Assembly: GCA_947486185.1 (NCBI GenBank)
Contig: CANKTH010000003.1
Location: 47,788 to 111,787 of the forward strand
Source: Deltaproteobacteria bacterium
GTDB taxonomy: Bacteria > Myxococcota_A > UBA796 > SXON01
DNA length: 64,000 nucleotides
Reading direction: 5' to 3'
A program made the position numbers and the translations under genes. A model generated the notes under the pieces. The model was given only the letters and a program-made list of their open reading frames with translations, made no database searches and had not been told where the DNA came from. Positions 1 through 9,700 of this stretch are shown here, in pieces; the first letter of the stretch is position 1, and every line of letters starts with the position of its first letter.

Positions 1-1349
1 GCGGGCACGTTCACCAGAAAAGCCAGGGCCGTAGTCAGCTCTTCGTCGAGGAGCCGCAAACGTACGGCAGGCTCTTTCGCGCGCGCCATCGCCGCTTCAC
101 GGACGATGATCTCGCCGAAGGTCGAGGCGGTCTCGGCCAGCGTCATCGGCAGCCGCTGACGCGCGGGCGGCTCCCGGAACAGCACCTCGGCGTGAAAGGC
201 GTGACCGAGCTCATGCGCGAGGGTCGAGACGCTCTTCATCGAGTCGCCCCAGGTCATGAAGATGCGGCTCTCCTTCCGGAGCGGGAAACCGGTGCAGAAT
301 CCGCCGCCCCGTTTACCCGGCCGGTCTTCCGTCTCCACCCAGCGGCCGTCGAAGGCCCGGGCAGCGAAACGTTCCATCGCCGGGGAGAAGGAGCGGAACT
401 GGTCAAGGACGAAGCTCTGCGCGTCGGCGTAGGCGATCTTGCCGTCGCCCTTCCCGATCGGCGCGTGAATGTCACACCAGTCGAGCTTAGGGACGCCGAG
501 AAACCGCGCCTTGGCAGCCAGATAACGATGGAGCATCGGCCCGGCGGCGCGCGCCGCGTCCATCATCGCGTGGAGCGTCGCCTCGGTGATGCGGGCGCCA
601 AAAAGCCACTCGTCCATTGGCTTGATACCACGCCGATCATTCAGCGTCTGGCGCGCGCCGGTGATGTGGGTGAGGATGGTGGCGCAGGTCGGAGCGACGC
701 CCTGCCAGGCCTGAGTCCAGGCGTCAAATCCGCGGCGTCGTACGCCCGCGTCTTCGTCAAAGAACAGGTTGAAGGTCTGGGACGCCGACAGGGTCTCAGG
801 GCCGCGGCCGCGGTCGACCGTGGTGGTCAGGCCGCCGGTCGCGACATCATAGAGCTGCCCCCAGGCGAGCACCCCGTCGCGCGCCAGCTCCGTGGCCAGG
901 GCGTCTTCTCCTTCTGGGAGCCTGAAGCGGCGCTCCGCGCGCTTCTCCTCCAACATCGTGACCATGTGAGCCAGCGCGGGCTCGGCGGTGAGCGCGCGAA
1001 AGCTCTCGTCCGACATGAAGGCCAGCCGCGCGCTGGGCACCACCCAGGCCCGCGCCGCCCGCGCGCCCAGGTCCGTCACCAGCGCCTCGGCGCGTTGCGC
1101 CTCGACGGAGGTGCTGTCGGCCGACGCGTGACAGCCGGCGAAGGAGCCCAGCTGCTCGAGGGCGGGCGATAGGCCCTCCAGATCCAGAAGCAGTTGGCCA
1201 AAGAGCGCCGGCTCGGGCTCGGTCGGGAGGGCGTCGGCGCGGCGGCACAGTTCTGCCACCCGGCTCATCGCCGCGCGCAGGGGGTCGCTGAAGGCCGCGG
1301 CCGCCGGGCCGCCCGCGTAGATGCTGTCGAGATCCCAGGTTTGTTCCAT
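1..1349 (-). CDS. M3-family oligoendopeptidase (PepF-like), C-terminus cut by window edge
   Basis: Cytoplasmic zinc metallopeptidase that would cleave oligopeptides. It is absent from the ORF track because its stop lies outside the window, but the frame is open from an ATG at 1349 to base 1. The N-terminus reads WDLDSIYAGG, typical of PepF, and the zinc motif HELGHAFH lies near residue 378. About 449 residues are present of the roughly 590 usual for the family. The start overlaps the speA stop (TGATG), so it is translationally coupled behind speA. ORFs in other frames here (192..1172 +, 254..475 -, 847..1248 -) are shadows. Family is clear; substrate unknown. Confidence 0.9.
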   Translation of the reverse strand, partial: MEQTWDLDSIYAGGPAAAAFSDPLRAAMSRVAELCRRADALPTEPEPALFGQLLLDLEGLSPALEQLGSFAGCHASADSTSVEAQRAEALVTDLGARAARAWVVPSARLAFMSDESFRALTAEPALAHMVTMLEEKRAERRFRLPEGEDALATELARDGVLAWGQLYDVATGGLTTTVDRGRGPETLSASQTFNLFFDEDAGVRRRGFDAWTQAWQGVAPTCATILTHITGARQTLNDRRGIKPMDEWLFGARITEATLHAMMDAARAAGPMLHRYLAAKARFLGVPKLDWCDIHAPIGKGDGKIAYADAQSFVLDQFRSFSPAMERFAARAFDGRWVETEDRPGKRGGGFCTGFPLRKESRIFMTWGDSMKSVSTLAHELGHAFHAEVLFREPPARQRLPMTLAETASTFGEIIVREAAMARAKEPAVRLRLLDEELTTALAFLVNVP

Positions 1350-3241
1350 CACTCCTCCAGATAGGTATAGCCCTCGAGGCCGCGCTGATACGCTTCCATC
1401 AGCGTCTTGGTCTCGTCCATCGTCATACGTCCCTCTTTGAGGGCCTTTTCGCTCGCGCGGCGTACCACCCGAACCAGATCGGCCTTCCGGAACTGGACAT
1501 AGTTGAGCACGTCCGCCACCGTGTCGCCTTCGATCACATGGTCGATGCTGTAGGAGCCGTCCTCCGCCAGCGACACGTGAACGGCGTTGGTGTCTCCGAA
1601 AAGGTTATGAAGGTCGCCGAGAATTTCTTGGTACGCGCCCACGAGGAACACGCCGAGAATGTAGGGTTCGCCCATGAGCGGATGAAGATCCAACACATCC
1701 TTCACGTCACGCAGGTCGATGAACCGGTCGATCTTGCCGTCGCTATCGCAGGTGATGTCGGCGATGATACCCTTACGTGAAGGCTTTTCGCGATGCCGGT
1801 GGATGGGCATGATAGGGAAGAGCTGGTCGACCGCCCAGGAGTCGGGGGCCGACTGGAAGACGGAGAAATTGCCGAAGTAGAAGTCGGCCATCGCCCGCTC
1901 CAGACCCTCCAGCTCGTCGGGCACGTAGTCGAGAGAACGGACCACGTGCAGGATCTTCGAGCAGATCTGCCAGAAAAGGGTCTCGCATCGCGCGCGCTGC
2001 TCGAGATCGAGCAGGCTCAGGTTGAAGCGGCTCAACACCTCCTCTTTGGCGGCGAGCGCGTCGTGGTAGGCCTCCTGGAAGTTCTTACGTGTGACGCCGT
2101 CCCGGATCTCGCGCAGCTCCTGGATCACGTCCGGATCGTCGTCGTCCACCGCCGGGTCTTCGTTGACCACCTGCTCGCTCACCCCCAACACGTTGAACAC
2201 GAGGACCGAGTGATGCGCGGCGGTCGCGCGCCCGGACTCGGTGATGATGTGGGGGTGCGGCACGTTGGCCTCGTCGCAGGCCTCGGCGAGGAAAGCGACA
2301 ATATCGGCGGCGTACTCGTCGACCGTGTAGTTGACCGAGGACTCGAAGTTGGTGCGGCTGCCGTCGTAGTCCACCCCGAGCCCGCCGCCGACGTCGAAGT
2401 ACTTCATCGGGACGCCCATCTTGTAGAGCGCGCAGAAGATCCGCGTCGCCTCCCGAAGCGCACCTTTTACCGACCGGATCGCGCTGATCTGGGAGCCGAT
2501 GTGGAAGTGGAGCATCTGGAGGCAGTCCAACATGCCGTGGTCTGTCAAGAACTTCACGCCGTCCACCATCTCGCGCACGGTGAGCCCGAACTTGGCGCGG
2601 TCTCCTGCGCTGCCCTCCCAGCGTCCGGAACCTTTGCTCGCCAGCTTGGCCCGCATGCCGATCACGGGCCGCACGCCGGTCCGGGCGCTGATCTCGGCCA
2701 CGAGCTTGAGCTCGGTGAACTTCTCAATCACGATGATCGGCGTACGGCCGAGCTTCTGGGCGAGGAGCGCGGTCTCGATGAACTCGGAGTCTTTGTAGCC
2801 GTTACACACGATCAGCGCTTCGGGATCGTCGTTGAGCGCCAGGACGATGAGGAGCTCGGGCTTGGAGCCCGCTTCGAGGCCCATGTGATAAGGGGCGGCA
2901 AAGCGGACGATATCCTCGACGAGGTGCCGCTCCTGGTTGACCTTGATCGGGTAGACGCCGCGATAGCTGCCCTTGTAGCCGTAGCTGTGGATCGCCTTGT
3001 GAAAGGCGGTGGCCAGCGTTCGTACGCGAAAAGCGAGGATGTCGGTAAAACGAAGCAGGATCGGCAGCTGGATGCCGCGCGCCTGCAGGTCGTCCACCAG
3101 GGTTTTCATGTCAATCGCGTCGTGGCGCGGACCGGCGGGCGTCACCTCGACGTTGCCGGCATCGTTGATTCGGAAGAAATCACGCCCCCAATTCCGGACG
3201 TTGTACAGCTCGGCGCTGTCCTGGACGTTCCAACCACGCAT
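1349..3241 (-). CDS. speA: Biosynthetic arginine decarboxylase
   Basis: PLP enzyme converting arginine to agmatine, the first step of the agmatine route to putrescine. Its 630 residues match the usual SpeA length. The PLP-binding Lys is about residue 100 in YPIKVNQ; the active-site FDVGGGLGVDYDG segment and a well-conserved C-terminus (QILGDLHNLFGDTN) are present. The ATG at 3241 is preceded by GGGGGTGCC as a ribosome site. It is the first gene of a two-gene minus-strand operon with the M3 peptidase. No frameshift or odd residue was seen. Confidence 0.96.
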   Translation of the reverse strand: MRGWNVQDSAELYNVRNWGRDFFRINDAGNVEVTPAGPRHDAIDMKTLVDDLQARGIQLPILLRFTDILAFRVRTLATAFHKAIHSYGYKGSYRGVYPIKVNQERHLVEDIVRFAAPYHMGLEAGSKPELLIVLALNDDPEALIVCNGYKDSEFIETALLAQKLGRTPIIVIEKFTELKLVAEISARTGVRPVIGMRAKLASKGSGRWEGSAGDRAKFGLTVREMVDGVKFLTDHGMLDCLQMLHFHIGSQISAIRSVKGALREATRIFCALYKMGVPMKYFDVGGGLGVDYDGSRTNFESSVNYTVDEYAADIVAFLAEACDEANVPHPHIITESGRATAAHHSVLVFNVLGVSEQVVNEDPAVDDDDPDVIQELREIRDGVTRKNFQEAYHDALAAKEEVLSRFNLSLLDLEQRARCETLFWQICSKILHVVRSLDYVPDELEGLERAMADFYFGNFSVFQSAPDSWAVDQLFPIMPIHRHREKPSRKGIIADITCDSDGKIDRFIDLRDVKDVLDLHPLMGEPYILGVFLVGAYQEILGDLHNLFGDTNAVHVSLAEDGSYSIDHVIEGDTVADVLNYVQFRKADLVRVVRRASEKALKEGRMTMDETKTLMEAYQRGLEGYTYLEE

Positions 3242-3322
3242 GGCACCCCCGAATGCGGCGCCTGTTTACCCGAAGCGGCGGCTTTTCGCTCGTCTCGATG
3301 TAGCCCTCACGCGGCGCCCGGC

Positions 3323-3328
3323 TACACT
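3323..3328 (+). promoter_or_regulatory. -10 element TACACT of a predicted leaderless promoter
   Basis: TACACT ends six bases before the ATG at 3335, so transcription should start at or next to the A of the start codon. There is no ribosome-binding site and no recognisable -35. Five genes in the window show the same spacing (see findings). Confidence 0.5.
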
Positions 3329-3334
3329 GCCCGG

Positions 3335-4474
3335 ATGCTCGAACTGCTCCTCCTCACCGGGTGTATCGAGACGGGCGGGGTGGTAGCCTCCAAGTCCGAT
3401 ACGACGACCACGGACTCTACCTACACCCCCTACTATACGCCGTCGACCACCGATACCGACGGGGACCTCGACGATGACGGCTACACCCCGGAAGACGGGG
3501 ACTGTGACGACGACAACGTGCTCGTGAGTCCGGCTCGAGAAGAGGATCCGGAAGACAACCTGGATAATGACTGCGACGGGCGCACCGATGAGGTGTGGGC
3601 CGGTGTCACCGCGGCGATGATGGACACCGAGGGCGTCTCGGATCTGGTCACGCTCGACACCTTGGGGGAGGAGCTGGACAGCGTCCGGGTAGGCGGCGAC
3701 TGTATGCCCAACTTCCTCGCGGCATATGGTTCGGGCTGGGTCGCGTCGGGCGCGGTGATGATGCCCGGCGCCGGAGTCGACGAGGTGGCCGTCCCGGTGG
3801 TGATGCACATCGACGAAGAAGGCGATTGTACGCCCCTCGCGGAGTTTTCTGACCCCGACGAGTACCCCTACGGGGTCTACGGGGTCGCGACGACGCCGGA
3901 CGGCCGTATCTTCGCCACCACCGTAGGGGCGCTCCACGAGATCGACCTCGCGGGGAGTCTGAGCACCGTCGCGGAGTGGGTGTGCAATCTGGACGATCCC
4001 GACGTCCATGAGGCGGCGGTGACCGGCCTCGTCTGGGACCTGAAGACCGGCACCTTGGGGCTTTTTGACTACTTCGGCGGCTTCGCCACCTGGGACGAAA
4101 CAACGGGGCTCAACCTCTTGCTCAAGGGAGACATCGAGTACCCGGCCATCACCACGTTTACGGGTACGGTGAAGGATGGCGGCGATTTTTTTGCGCCGGG
4201 GGTCGACACCGTGACCGGGGATTATGGGCTCTACCGCTTCGATCGCGACGGCGCCGCGTGGGAGCTCGGCCAGACATGGACCGCCTCCGACTGGGCGCCT
4301 TCTATGTTGGCGATCAACAGTGACACCGGGGACGGCTACGTCACCGCCAACCGGGGCGCGTACCAGACCGTCTGGCGGCTGAACGTCGCGACGGGAGTCC
4401 AGGCCGACTTCTATCAGACCCAGTCCGGCTCGACCCGCAGCTTCGCCGGCATCATCTCGAACTATGACGAGTAG
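3335..4474 (+). CDS. MopE-like lipoprotein with one metal-binding repeat
   Basis: Predicted surface lipoprotein of 379 residues. A very short signal (MLELLLLTGC) puts the lipidated Cys at residue 10. A Thr/Ser-rich linker follows, then a single MopE-type unit (GDCDDDN...DNDCDGRTDE, about residues 50-85). The remainder looks like a beta-propeller with repeated segments such as VYGVATTPDGRIFATT. The ORF track starts this frame at 1793, but that part is antisense to speA; the ATG at 3335 is chosen because of the signal peptide and the upstream -10. Its end overlaps the next small gene. Substrate unknown; Ca or Cu binding by the repeat is inferred from the family. Confidence 0.8.
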   Translation: MLELLLLTGCIETGGVVASKSDTTTTDSTYTPYYTPSTTDTDGDLDDDGYTPEDGDCDDDNVLVSPAREEDPEDNLDNDCDGRTDEVWAGVTAAMMDTEGVSDLVTLDTLGEELDSVRVGGDCMPNFLAAYGSGWVASGAVMMPGAGVDEVAVPVVMHIDEEGDCTPLAEFSDPDEYPYGVYGVATTPDGRIFATTVGALHEIDLAGSLSTVAEWVCNLDDPDVHEAAVTGLVWDLKTGTLGLFDYFGGFATWDETTGLNLLLKGDIEYPAITTFTGTVKDGGDFFAPGVDTVTGDYGLYRFDRDGAAWELGQTWTASDWAPSMLAINSDTGDGYVTANRGAYQTVWRLNVATGVQADFYQTQSGSTRSFAGIISNYDE

Positions 4475-4625
4475 CCCGGCCCCCCCGGACTCTTCGGCCT
4501 TGAGGCTGGTCAAGGTCTCGCTCGCGGGGCTTGTGTTGTTTTTCGTGTTGGTCGGCGCCGGGCCGTACGTCGAGGCGCCGCTCGCGGCGATGATCGACCG
4601 GATTGAGGCCCGATGGTTCCGCTGA
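4464..4625 (+). CDS. Small single-pass membrane protein
   Basis: Too short for the ORF track: 53 residues, MTSSPAPPDSS... followed by a hydrophobic helix (LVKVSLAGLVLFFVLVGAG) and an amphipathic end. The start lies 11 bases inside the upstream gene and the stop 13 bases inside the downstream prepilin peptidase, an arrangement that suggests translational coupling on both sides. No homology is recognised; it may assist the peptidase or be an anchored micro-protein. Confidence 0.55.
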   Translation: MTSSPAPPDSSALRLVKVSLAGLVLFFVLVGAGPYVEAPLAAMIDRIEARWFR

Positions 4626-5095
4626 GCTTCGGGGATGCTCTGCTCGGGGTGCTCTTGGTGGTGGCCAACCTCACGGACCTTCGCACCCAGAAGATAAAGA
4701 ACTGGCTCACTTTTCCGGTAGCGGCCGGTGGGCTCGTCTGGGCGTCGGCCACCCCGCCGTGGCACGACGGCGTCCTCGGTTTTGGGGCGGCCGCGGCGAC
4801 CGCGATCCCCGGCTGGCGTTTTGGTGGGGCGATCCGCGCCGGAGACGTCAAGATGTTGATCGCAGCGGGCACCATCCTCGGACCGGAGGCCGCGATTCGA
4901 GCGGTGTTGTTCACATACGCCCTGGGGATCCCCTACGGGCTGGTGGTGCTCGCGCTCCGAGGTCGGCTCACACGACTCGTCAGCTTCTACCAACAGCGGG
5001 GCGCGGGGATGGAGCCGACGGTGGTGGCCTACGCGCCCGTGGTGAGCGCGGGGGTGCTGATCGCGCGGTTCACGGGCTGGATCGACCTCTGGTGA
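4613..5095 (+). CDS. A24-family prepilin peptidase (CpaA/TadV-like)
   Basis: Integral membrane aspartyl peptidase of 160 residues that would cleave type IV or Flp prepilin leaders. The two catalytic Asp are visible in VANLTDLRTQKIKN and in RAGDVKML, the short-form GxGDxK site with RAGD in place of GxGD. It has several hydrophobic segments and lacks the N-terminal methylase domain of PilD, as in CpaA/TadV. The start overlaps the preceding small gene. No pilus structural gene lies in the window, so its substrate is unknown. Confidence 0.85.
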   Translation: MVPLSFGDALLGVLLVVANLTDLRTQKIKNWLTFPVAAGGLVWASATPPWHDGVLGFGAAAATAIPGWRFGGAIRAGDVKMLIAAGTILGPEAAIRAVLFTYALGIPYGLVVLALRGRLTRLVSFYQQRGAGMEPTVVAYAPVVSAGVLIARFTGWIDLW

Positions 5096-5102
5096 GCCAC
5101 CC

Positions 5103-5201
5103 ATGAGGTGGGAGCGACTGCGGGCGATCGCGCGGCGCGACGTGCTGACCCGCATCGTCGCCTGGGGTGTCGCGGGCGGTTGGGAGCTCTTCAGAACGTG
5201 A
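5103..5201 (+). CDS. Possible 32-residue protein
   Basis: ATG at 5103, seven bases after the prepilin peptidase stop, encodes MRWERLRAIARRDVL...WELFRT, Arg- and Trp-rich. There is no clear ribosome site, and the end overlaps the convergent lipoprotein gene by 11 bases. It could be a real basic micro-protein or a chance frame. Confidence 0.25.
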   Translation: MRWERLRAIARRDVLTRIVAWGVAGGWELFRT

Positions 5202-6078
5202 ACGTGGGCCCGCCGCTGAAGTGCGGCTCCACACCCTCATCCAATACAAACACGAGCCCCGCCTCTGCGCGTACGCCCACCGAGCCCCGCCACAGCGCGA
5301 CCCCACCCACGGCCATTCCGGCGGGGCCGAAGTCGTCGATCAGGGAGACTCCGCCACGTAGGGCCACAAAAGGCCGAACCATTTCGCGAAAGCTGTAACC
5401 CGCCGCGACCCCGGCCAGCGGCATCACCGAGTACCGTTCCCGGGAGCCGAGCACGCCAAAGTCGGCGCCCACCACCGGTCCGCCCAGCGTCGCGCCAGCC
5501 CAGCCAGAGAGCCCGTTACCAAAAAGCAGGCTGAAGGCATTATGTGCGCCGCCGTCGCCCTTCTGGGCTCCTTGGTCGGGGTGCGAGCGCTGGCCAACGG
5601 TGCCGGCGCCGGGGGGCGGTGAGAGCCAGGCGAGTGGCGTCCAGGCGGCCGTCGCGCCCGGAGCGGGCGCGAGCGCGGTGCTACGAAGGCTGGTGATCCG
5701 GTAGGCCCGGCCGGTCACGGTGACACACTGCTCGTCGCCGTTGATCACCACCTCCGCGCGGATGCTGATGAGGTTGTCCGCGTCGGGGAGCTGGGCCAGG
5801 GCGTTGTACTTGGCTGCCTGGTAGACGATCGGATCGCCCATCCCGGGCTCGGCGCCGCCCAGCCCGGAGGCGAGCGCGAGCTCGGCGCTCTCCTTTGTCG
5901 AGGTTCCACACGCTTTTCCGGTTACGAGGCCGAGGAGCTCGTACTGCACCTCGGTCGGGTAGACTTGATCCGGGAGGATCGGCGGGTCTGCGGGGGTGAG
6001 CCAGGCCGGGGGGGGTGCTTTAGGTGCGCAGGCCACCACCCCGGCGAGCCACAGCAGGGGGTTCATCCAACGAAACAT
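5191..6078 (-). CDS. Lipoprotein with beta-barrel-like C-terminus, paralogue of the next gene upstream
   Basis: 295 residues. The signal ends LWLAGVVAC (lipidated Cys about residue 17; an in-frame ATG four codons in is an alternative start). Residues 45-135 share a domain with the gene at 6086-6601: YELLGLVTGKACG, then AAKYNALAQLPDADN and QCVTVTGRAYRI. The last 120 residues alternate polar and Gly/Val stretches and end in Phe (GGPTFTF), like a small outer-membrane barrel. It lies 7 bases after its paralogue, so it is probably co-transcribed. Function not recognised. Confidence 0.75.
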   Translation of the reverse strand: MFRWMNPLLWLAGVVACAPKAPPPAWLTPADPPILPDQVYPTEVQYELLGLVTGKACGTSTKESAELALASGLGGAEPGMGDPIVYQAAKYNALAQLPDADNLISIRAEVVINGDEQCVTVTGRAYRITSLRSTALAPAPGATAAWTPLAWLSPPPGAGTVGQRSHPDQGAQKGDGGAHNAFSLLFGNGLSGWAGATLGGPVVGADFGVLGSRERYSVMPLAGVAAGYSFREMVRPFVALRGGVSLIDDFGPAGMAVGGVALWRGSVGVRAEAGLVFVLDEGVEPHFSGGPTFTF

Positions 6079-6085
6079 TCGCGGC

Positions 6086-6601
6086 CTACTTCGGCGCGGG
6101 CGTGACTGACCCGCCGACGCTGGTTTGCGGCGCGGACGGCGTGACGGGCGCCGCGGGAGCGCTGGCTGGGGGTGGCGCGGTGGTTACCGGTGGCGCACCG
6201 ACCGGTGGGGGGGCGGGCACCCCGTGGACGTCGACGCCCGCGGCCATACGACGAACCCGGTAGGCTCGGCCTGTGACGGTGACGCATTGGTCGTAGCCGT
6301 CGTTCTCCGACATGACCCGGACATACATCAGGTTGTCGGCGCTCGGCATGGTCTCGAGCGCTTTGTACCGGGCGGCTTCGTAGATGCCGGGCAACAGGCC
6401 GACCACGCTGCCGCGGCCCGTCAACAGGTAATCCTGGATGTTGCCGCAAGCCTTTCCGGTCACGGCGCCGAGGATCTCGTACTCCACGTTGAGCGGGGGC
6501 AGGTCTTGCGGCGTGGGGTCCACCGAGGTCGGGGTACGATAAACCGTGGTCAGGGTAGGCATGCAGCCAACCAGGAGCATGAGGAGGGGGAGCGTCTTCA
6601 T
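6086..6601 (-). CDS. Small lipoprotein, paralogue of the downstream gene
   Basis: 171 residues starting at MKTLPLLMLLVGC (lipidated Cys 13) with ribosome site AGAGG 7 bases before the ATG; the longer ORF-track start at 6871 is rejected. The core domain has YEILGAVTGKACG, AARYKALETMPSADN and QCVTVTGRAYRV, the same order as the neighbouring 295-residue protein. The C-terminus is a Pro/Ala/Val-rich tail. First gene of a two-gene operon. Unknown role; the two conserved Cys may form a disulphide. Confidence 0.75.
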   Translation of the reverse strand: MKTLPLLMLLVGCMPTLTTVYRTPTSVDPTPQDLPPLNVEYEILGAVTGKACGNIQDYLLTGRGSVVGLLPGIYEAARYKALETMPSADNLMYVRVMSENDGYDQCVTVTGRAYRVRRMAAGVDVHGVPAPPPVGAPPVTTAPPPASAPAAPVTPSAPQTSVGGSVTPAPK

Positions 6602-6658
6602 CACGTACCTCTGCGGTGTCAGGATCGGGAGCGCCGCCCATCGCGGGCCCGGGTGAGC

Positions 6659-6664
6659 AATATA
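6659..6664 (-). promoter_or_regulatory. Possible -10 TATATT upstream of the lipoprotein pair
   Basis: In the 182-base gap before the lipoprotein pair, the minus strand reads CCCTATATTGCTC, the best -10 match there. It would give a 5' leader of about 50 bases ending in AGAGGTACGTG-ATG. No convincing -35. Confidence 0.35.
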
Positions 6665-6783
6665 GGGCGGCATGTCAGAACAGGAGAGGTCACGCGTACG
6701 CGCCGGGTCGATCGGCCCGTTGCCAACGCACCTATCGGCGGCACTGCAGTTTATTTCCAGCGTGGACCTTTGACGCGAGTGCT

Positions 6784-9700
6784 TCACACGCGTGGCGCGC
6801 GGCGCCGGCGCCGAGCCAGGAGCAACAGCCCCGCCAGCGGTGCCAGACTCTCCGCGCCCGACTCCGAACAACCACAGCTCTCCCCCGCCACCTTGATCTC
6901 CCCGCGGTCCTCTTCTTCTGCTTCGCAGCTCAAGGACTCGTCCACGTTCCCGTCACAGTTGTCGTCTTCACCGTTACAGGTCTCAGACGCGCCCGGGAAA
7001 GAAGAGACCGCGTCGTCGTCGCAGTCCGCCGCAGAGATAGCCTCGCCCGCGTCGTCACAGTCCAGGTTGCCGCTCTCGGTGAGGGCTTCGCTGCCGAAAC
7101 CGTCGCCGTCCGTATCCGCGAAGCACGTCTCATAGCCGTCACAGTCCTGGTCGGTGCCGTCGGCGGTAATCTCTGGCGCTGACGGGGAGACCGTCGCCCG
7201 GCCGTCGTCACAGTCGTCGGCGACGGGTGCTACGCCCGGGTCGTCACAGTCGAGGCGGGTGCTCGTCACCGCGGTCGCGCCGCCGTGGCCGTCGCCGTCG
7301 GCGTCCTCGAGACACTGCTCCCGTCCGTCACAGTTGCCGTCGAGGCCGTCGGCGGTCACCTCGGCTGCGGCCGGTGACACATCGGGGCGTGTATCGTCAC
7401 AGTCGCCACCCGCCGGGGACACTCCTGCGTCCAGACACAGGAGGTTCTCCAGGTTCAGGGTGGATTCGCCGCCGTAGCCGTCGCCGTCCTGGTCGAGGTA
7501 GCAGGCCTCGGTGCCGTCGCAGTCCTGATCGAGGCCGTCGGCTGCCCCCTCCGCGGCGACCGGTGATACGTCGGAGCGTGTATCGTCACAATCGGTGTTC
7601 ACCGCCGAGACTCCCGGTGTATCGCAGTCTATGCTCGCGCTCACCCGCTCCGTAGTGCCGCCGTAGCCATCGCCGTCAGCGTCGTCAAAACAATGCTCCA
7701 AGCCGTCACAGTCGGCGTCCACCTCGTCGGCAGGCGCCTCGGTCGCGCCGGGTGATACATCGCTCCGTGTATCATCACAGTCTCCGCTCACCCCCGACAC
7801 ACCGGCCTCGTGACAGCCGAGATCGCTGCTCTGTCGCTCGGTGAGGCTACCGTAGCCGTCGGCGTCGGTGTCCTCAAAACAGCGCTCCTGTCCGTCACAG
7901 TCGCTGTCCAAGCCGTCGGCGCCGAGCTCGGTCGCGCCGGGCCAACGTGTGGGGTCGGCGTCGTCACAGTCGTCCCCCGCGGCCGACACACCGACGCTGT
8001 CGCAGGCGAGCGCGCCGGAGCTCACGAGGGTCGTACTGCCGGCGCCGTCGAGGTCCCCGTCCTGATGACAGAGCTCCAACCCGTCACAGTCTTCGTCGAT
8101 GCCGTCGGCGGCGAGCTCGCTGAGCCCGGGCGCCACGCGCGCGTCGCCGTCGTCACAGTCGCCGGTGGTCCCGCTCTCGGCGATGCCCGAGCAGTCCAGG
8201 GTGGCTGAACCGACCAGCGAGGTGCCGCCGACGCCGTCGTCGTCGCTGTCGGCGTAGCAGGACTCGACGCCGTTACAGTCGGCATCGACCCCATCCGCAG
8301 GAAGCTCCTCGGCCGTCGGGTGTATCGCGGGATCGAGGTCATTACAGTCGTCTGAGCTGGGGGCGACCCCGGTGGCGACACAGTCCAGCGCCCGTTCATC
8401 CACCGCGGTCCCGCCGGCCCACCCGTCCAGATCGGCGTCCAACCAGCAGGACTCGAGGAGGTCACAGTTCTGGTCCACGCCGTCGGCGGTGAGCTCCACC
8501 GCGTCGGGTGAGACGTTGGCGTCCGCGTCATCACAGTCACCCGCCGTCGCGATGAGGCCGGTCGGCGCGGCGCAGGCCTCTTCCAAGCTCGCCGAATCGC
8601 CCCAGCTATCGCTGTCGAGGTCGGCGTACCAGGCGCTCAACACCCCATCATCCACCGCGCCGTCACAGTCCTGGTCCAACCCGTCACACACCTCGGCCGC
8701 CCCGGGATGGATGCTCGGATCGGCGTCGTCGCAGTCGGGCGTGCTGCCGCCCACATAGGAGCCGTCACCGTCATCGTCGATGCTGCCGTCCGTCCCGTAG
8801 AACAGGTAGGCTTTACCCGCTCGCGCGTTGGCTTGCGAGTGGCCTACCGAGACATCCATGAAGCCGTCCCCGTTGATGTCACCGACTCCCGCGACCGCCG
8901 CCCCGTACTGCTCGTAGGCGGTCGCGCCGCCCGCGAAGGTGTCGGCGTCCGCCTGGACCAATCCGGCGCTCGACCCGGGGATGACCTGGGCGTTTCCCGC
9001 CGAATAGGTAGTGCCACCAGCATAAGGCGAGCCGACGATGACATCATCGAACCCGTCGTTGTTGGTGTCGCCCGCCGCGTCGATGGACCAACCGAACTTG
9101 TCCCCGTAACCACCGCCGTAGAGCGTAGCGCTCGCGGTGGTCGGCGGTCCTGAAGCGCCACCATGATAGACGTAGATCGCCCCAGAGTCGTAATAGGGCA
9201 GGTCGAGTGACACGGCGGCGACCGCCATGTCGTCGAAGCCGTCGCCGTTGACGTCGCCCAGACCGGAGACGGTACGGCCATAAAACACGTCGTACTGTGG
9301 GCCAGTCAGCGAGAGACCGGCCGTGGTTCCGAGCCCAGAGGAGGAGCCGTAGTAGATGTCGGCGCCTCCGTAGTAGCTCGCAGACTCGTAGTCGCTGGTT
9401 CCGAAGTCGTCGTAGCCGTCCCCGTTGAGATCGCCCACGTTGTCCGAGTCGTAGCCGATAGCGCGGGAGCCTGTCACCTGTACCCGATCGAGGGTGGAGA
9501 GCCCGGCCGAGCTGCCATAATAGACGTCGAACCCGCCGTTGTAGGAGCGATAGAGGCTTGTCGCTACAAGGTCGTCGTAGCCGTCGTCGTCCCAGTCGCC
9601 GACTGACAGGGAAAACCCCAACTGTTCTTGGGCCTCGGTGCCGGCGAACACGACGATGGCCGACGATGACAGCCCGGAGGCCGCGCCCATGTAGACATAG

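Noticed and set aside
192-1172. Plus-strand ORF of 326 residues
   Set aside because: Antisense to the M3 peptidase, whose HELGH motif and open frame are clear on the minus strand.
1793-3334. Upstream two thirds of the plus-strand ORF 1793..4474
   Set aside because: It is the antisense of speA; the real gene starts at the signal peptide at 3335.
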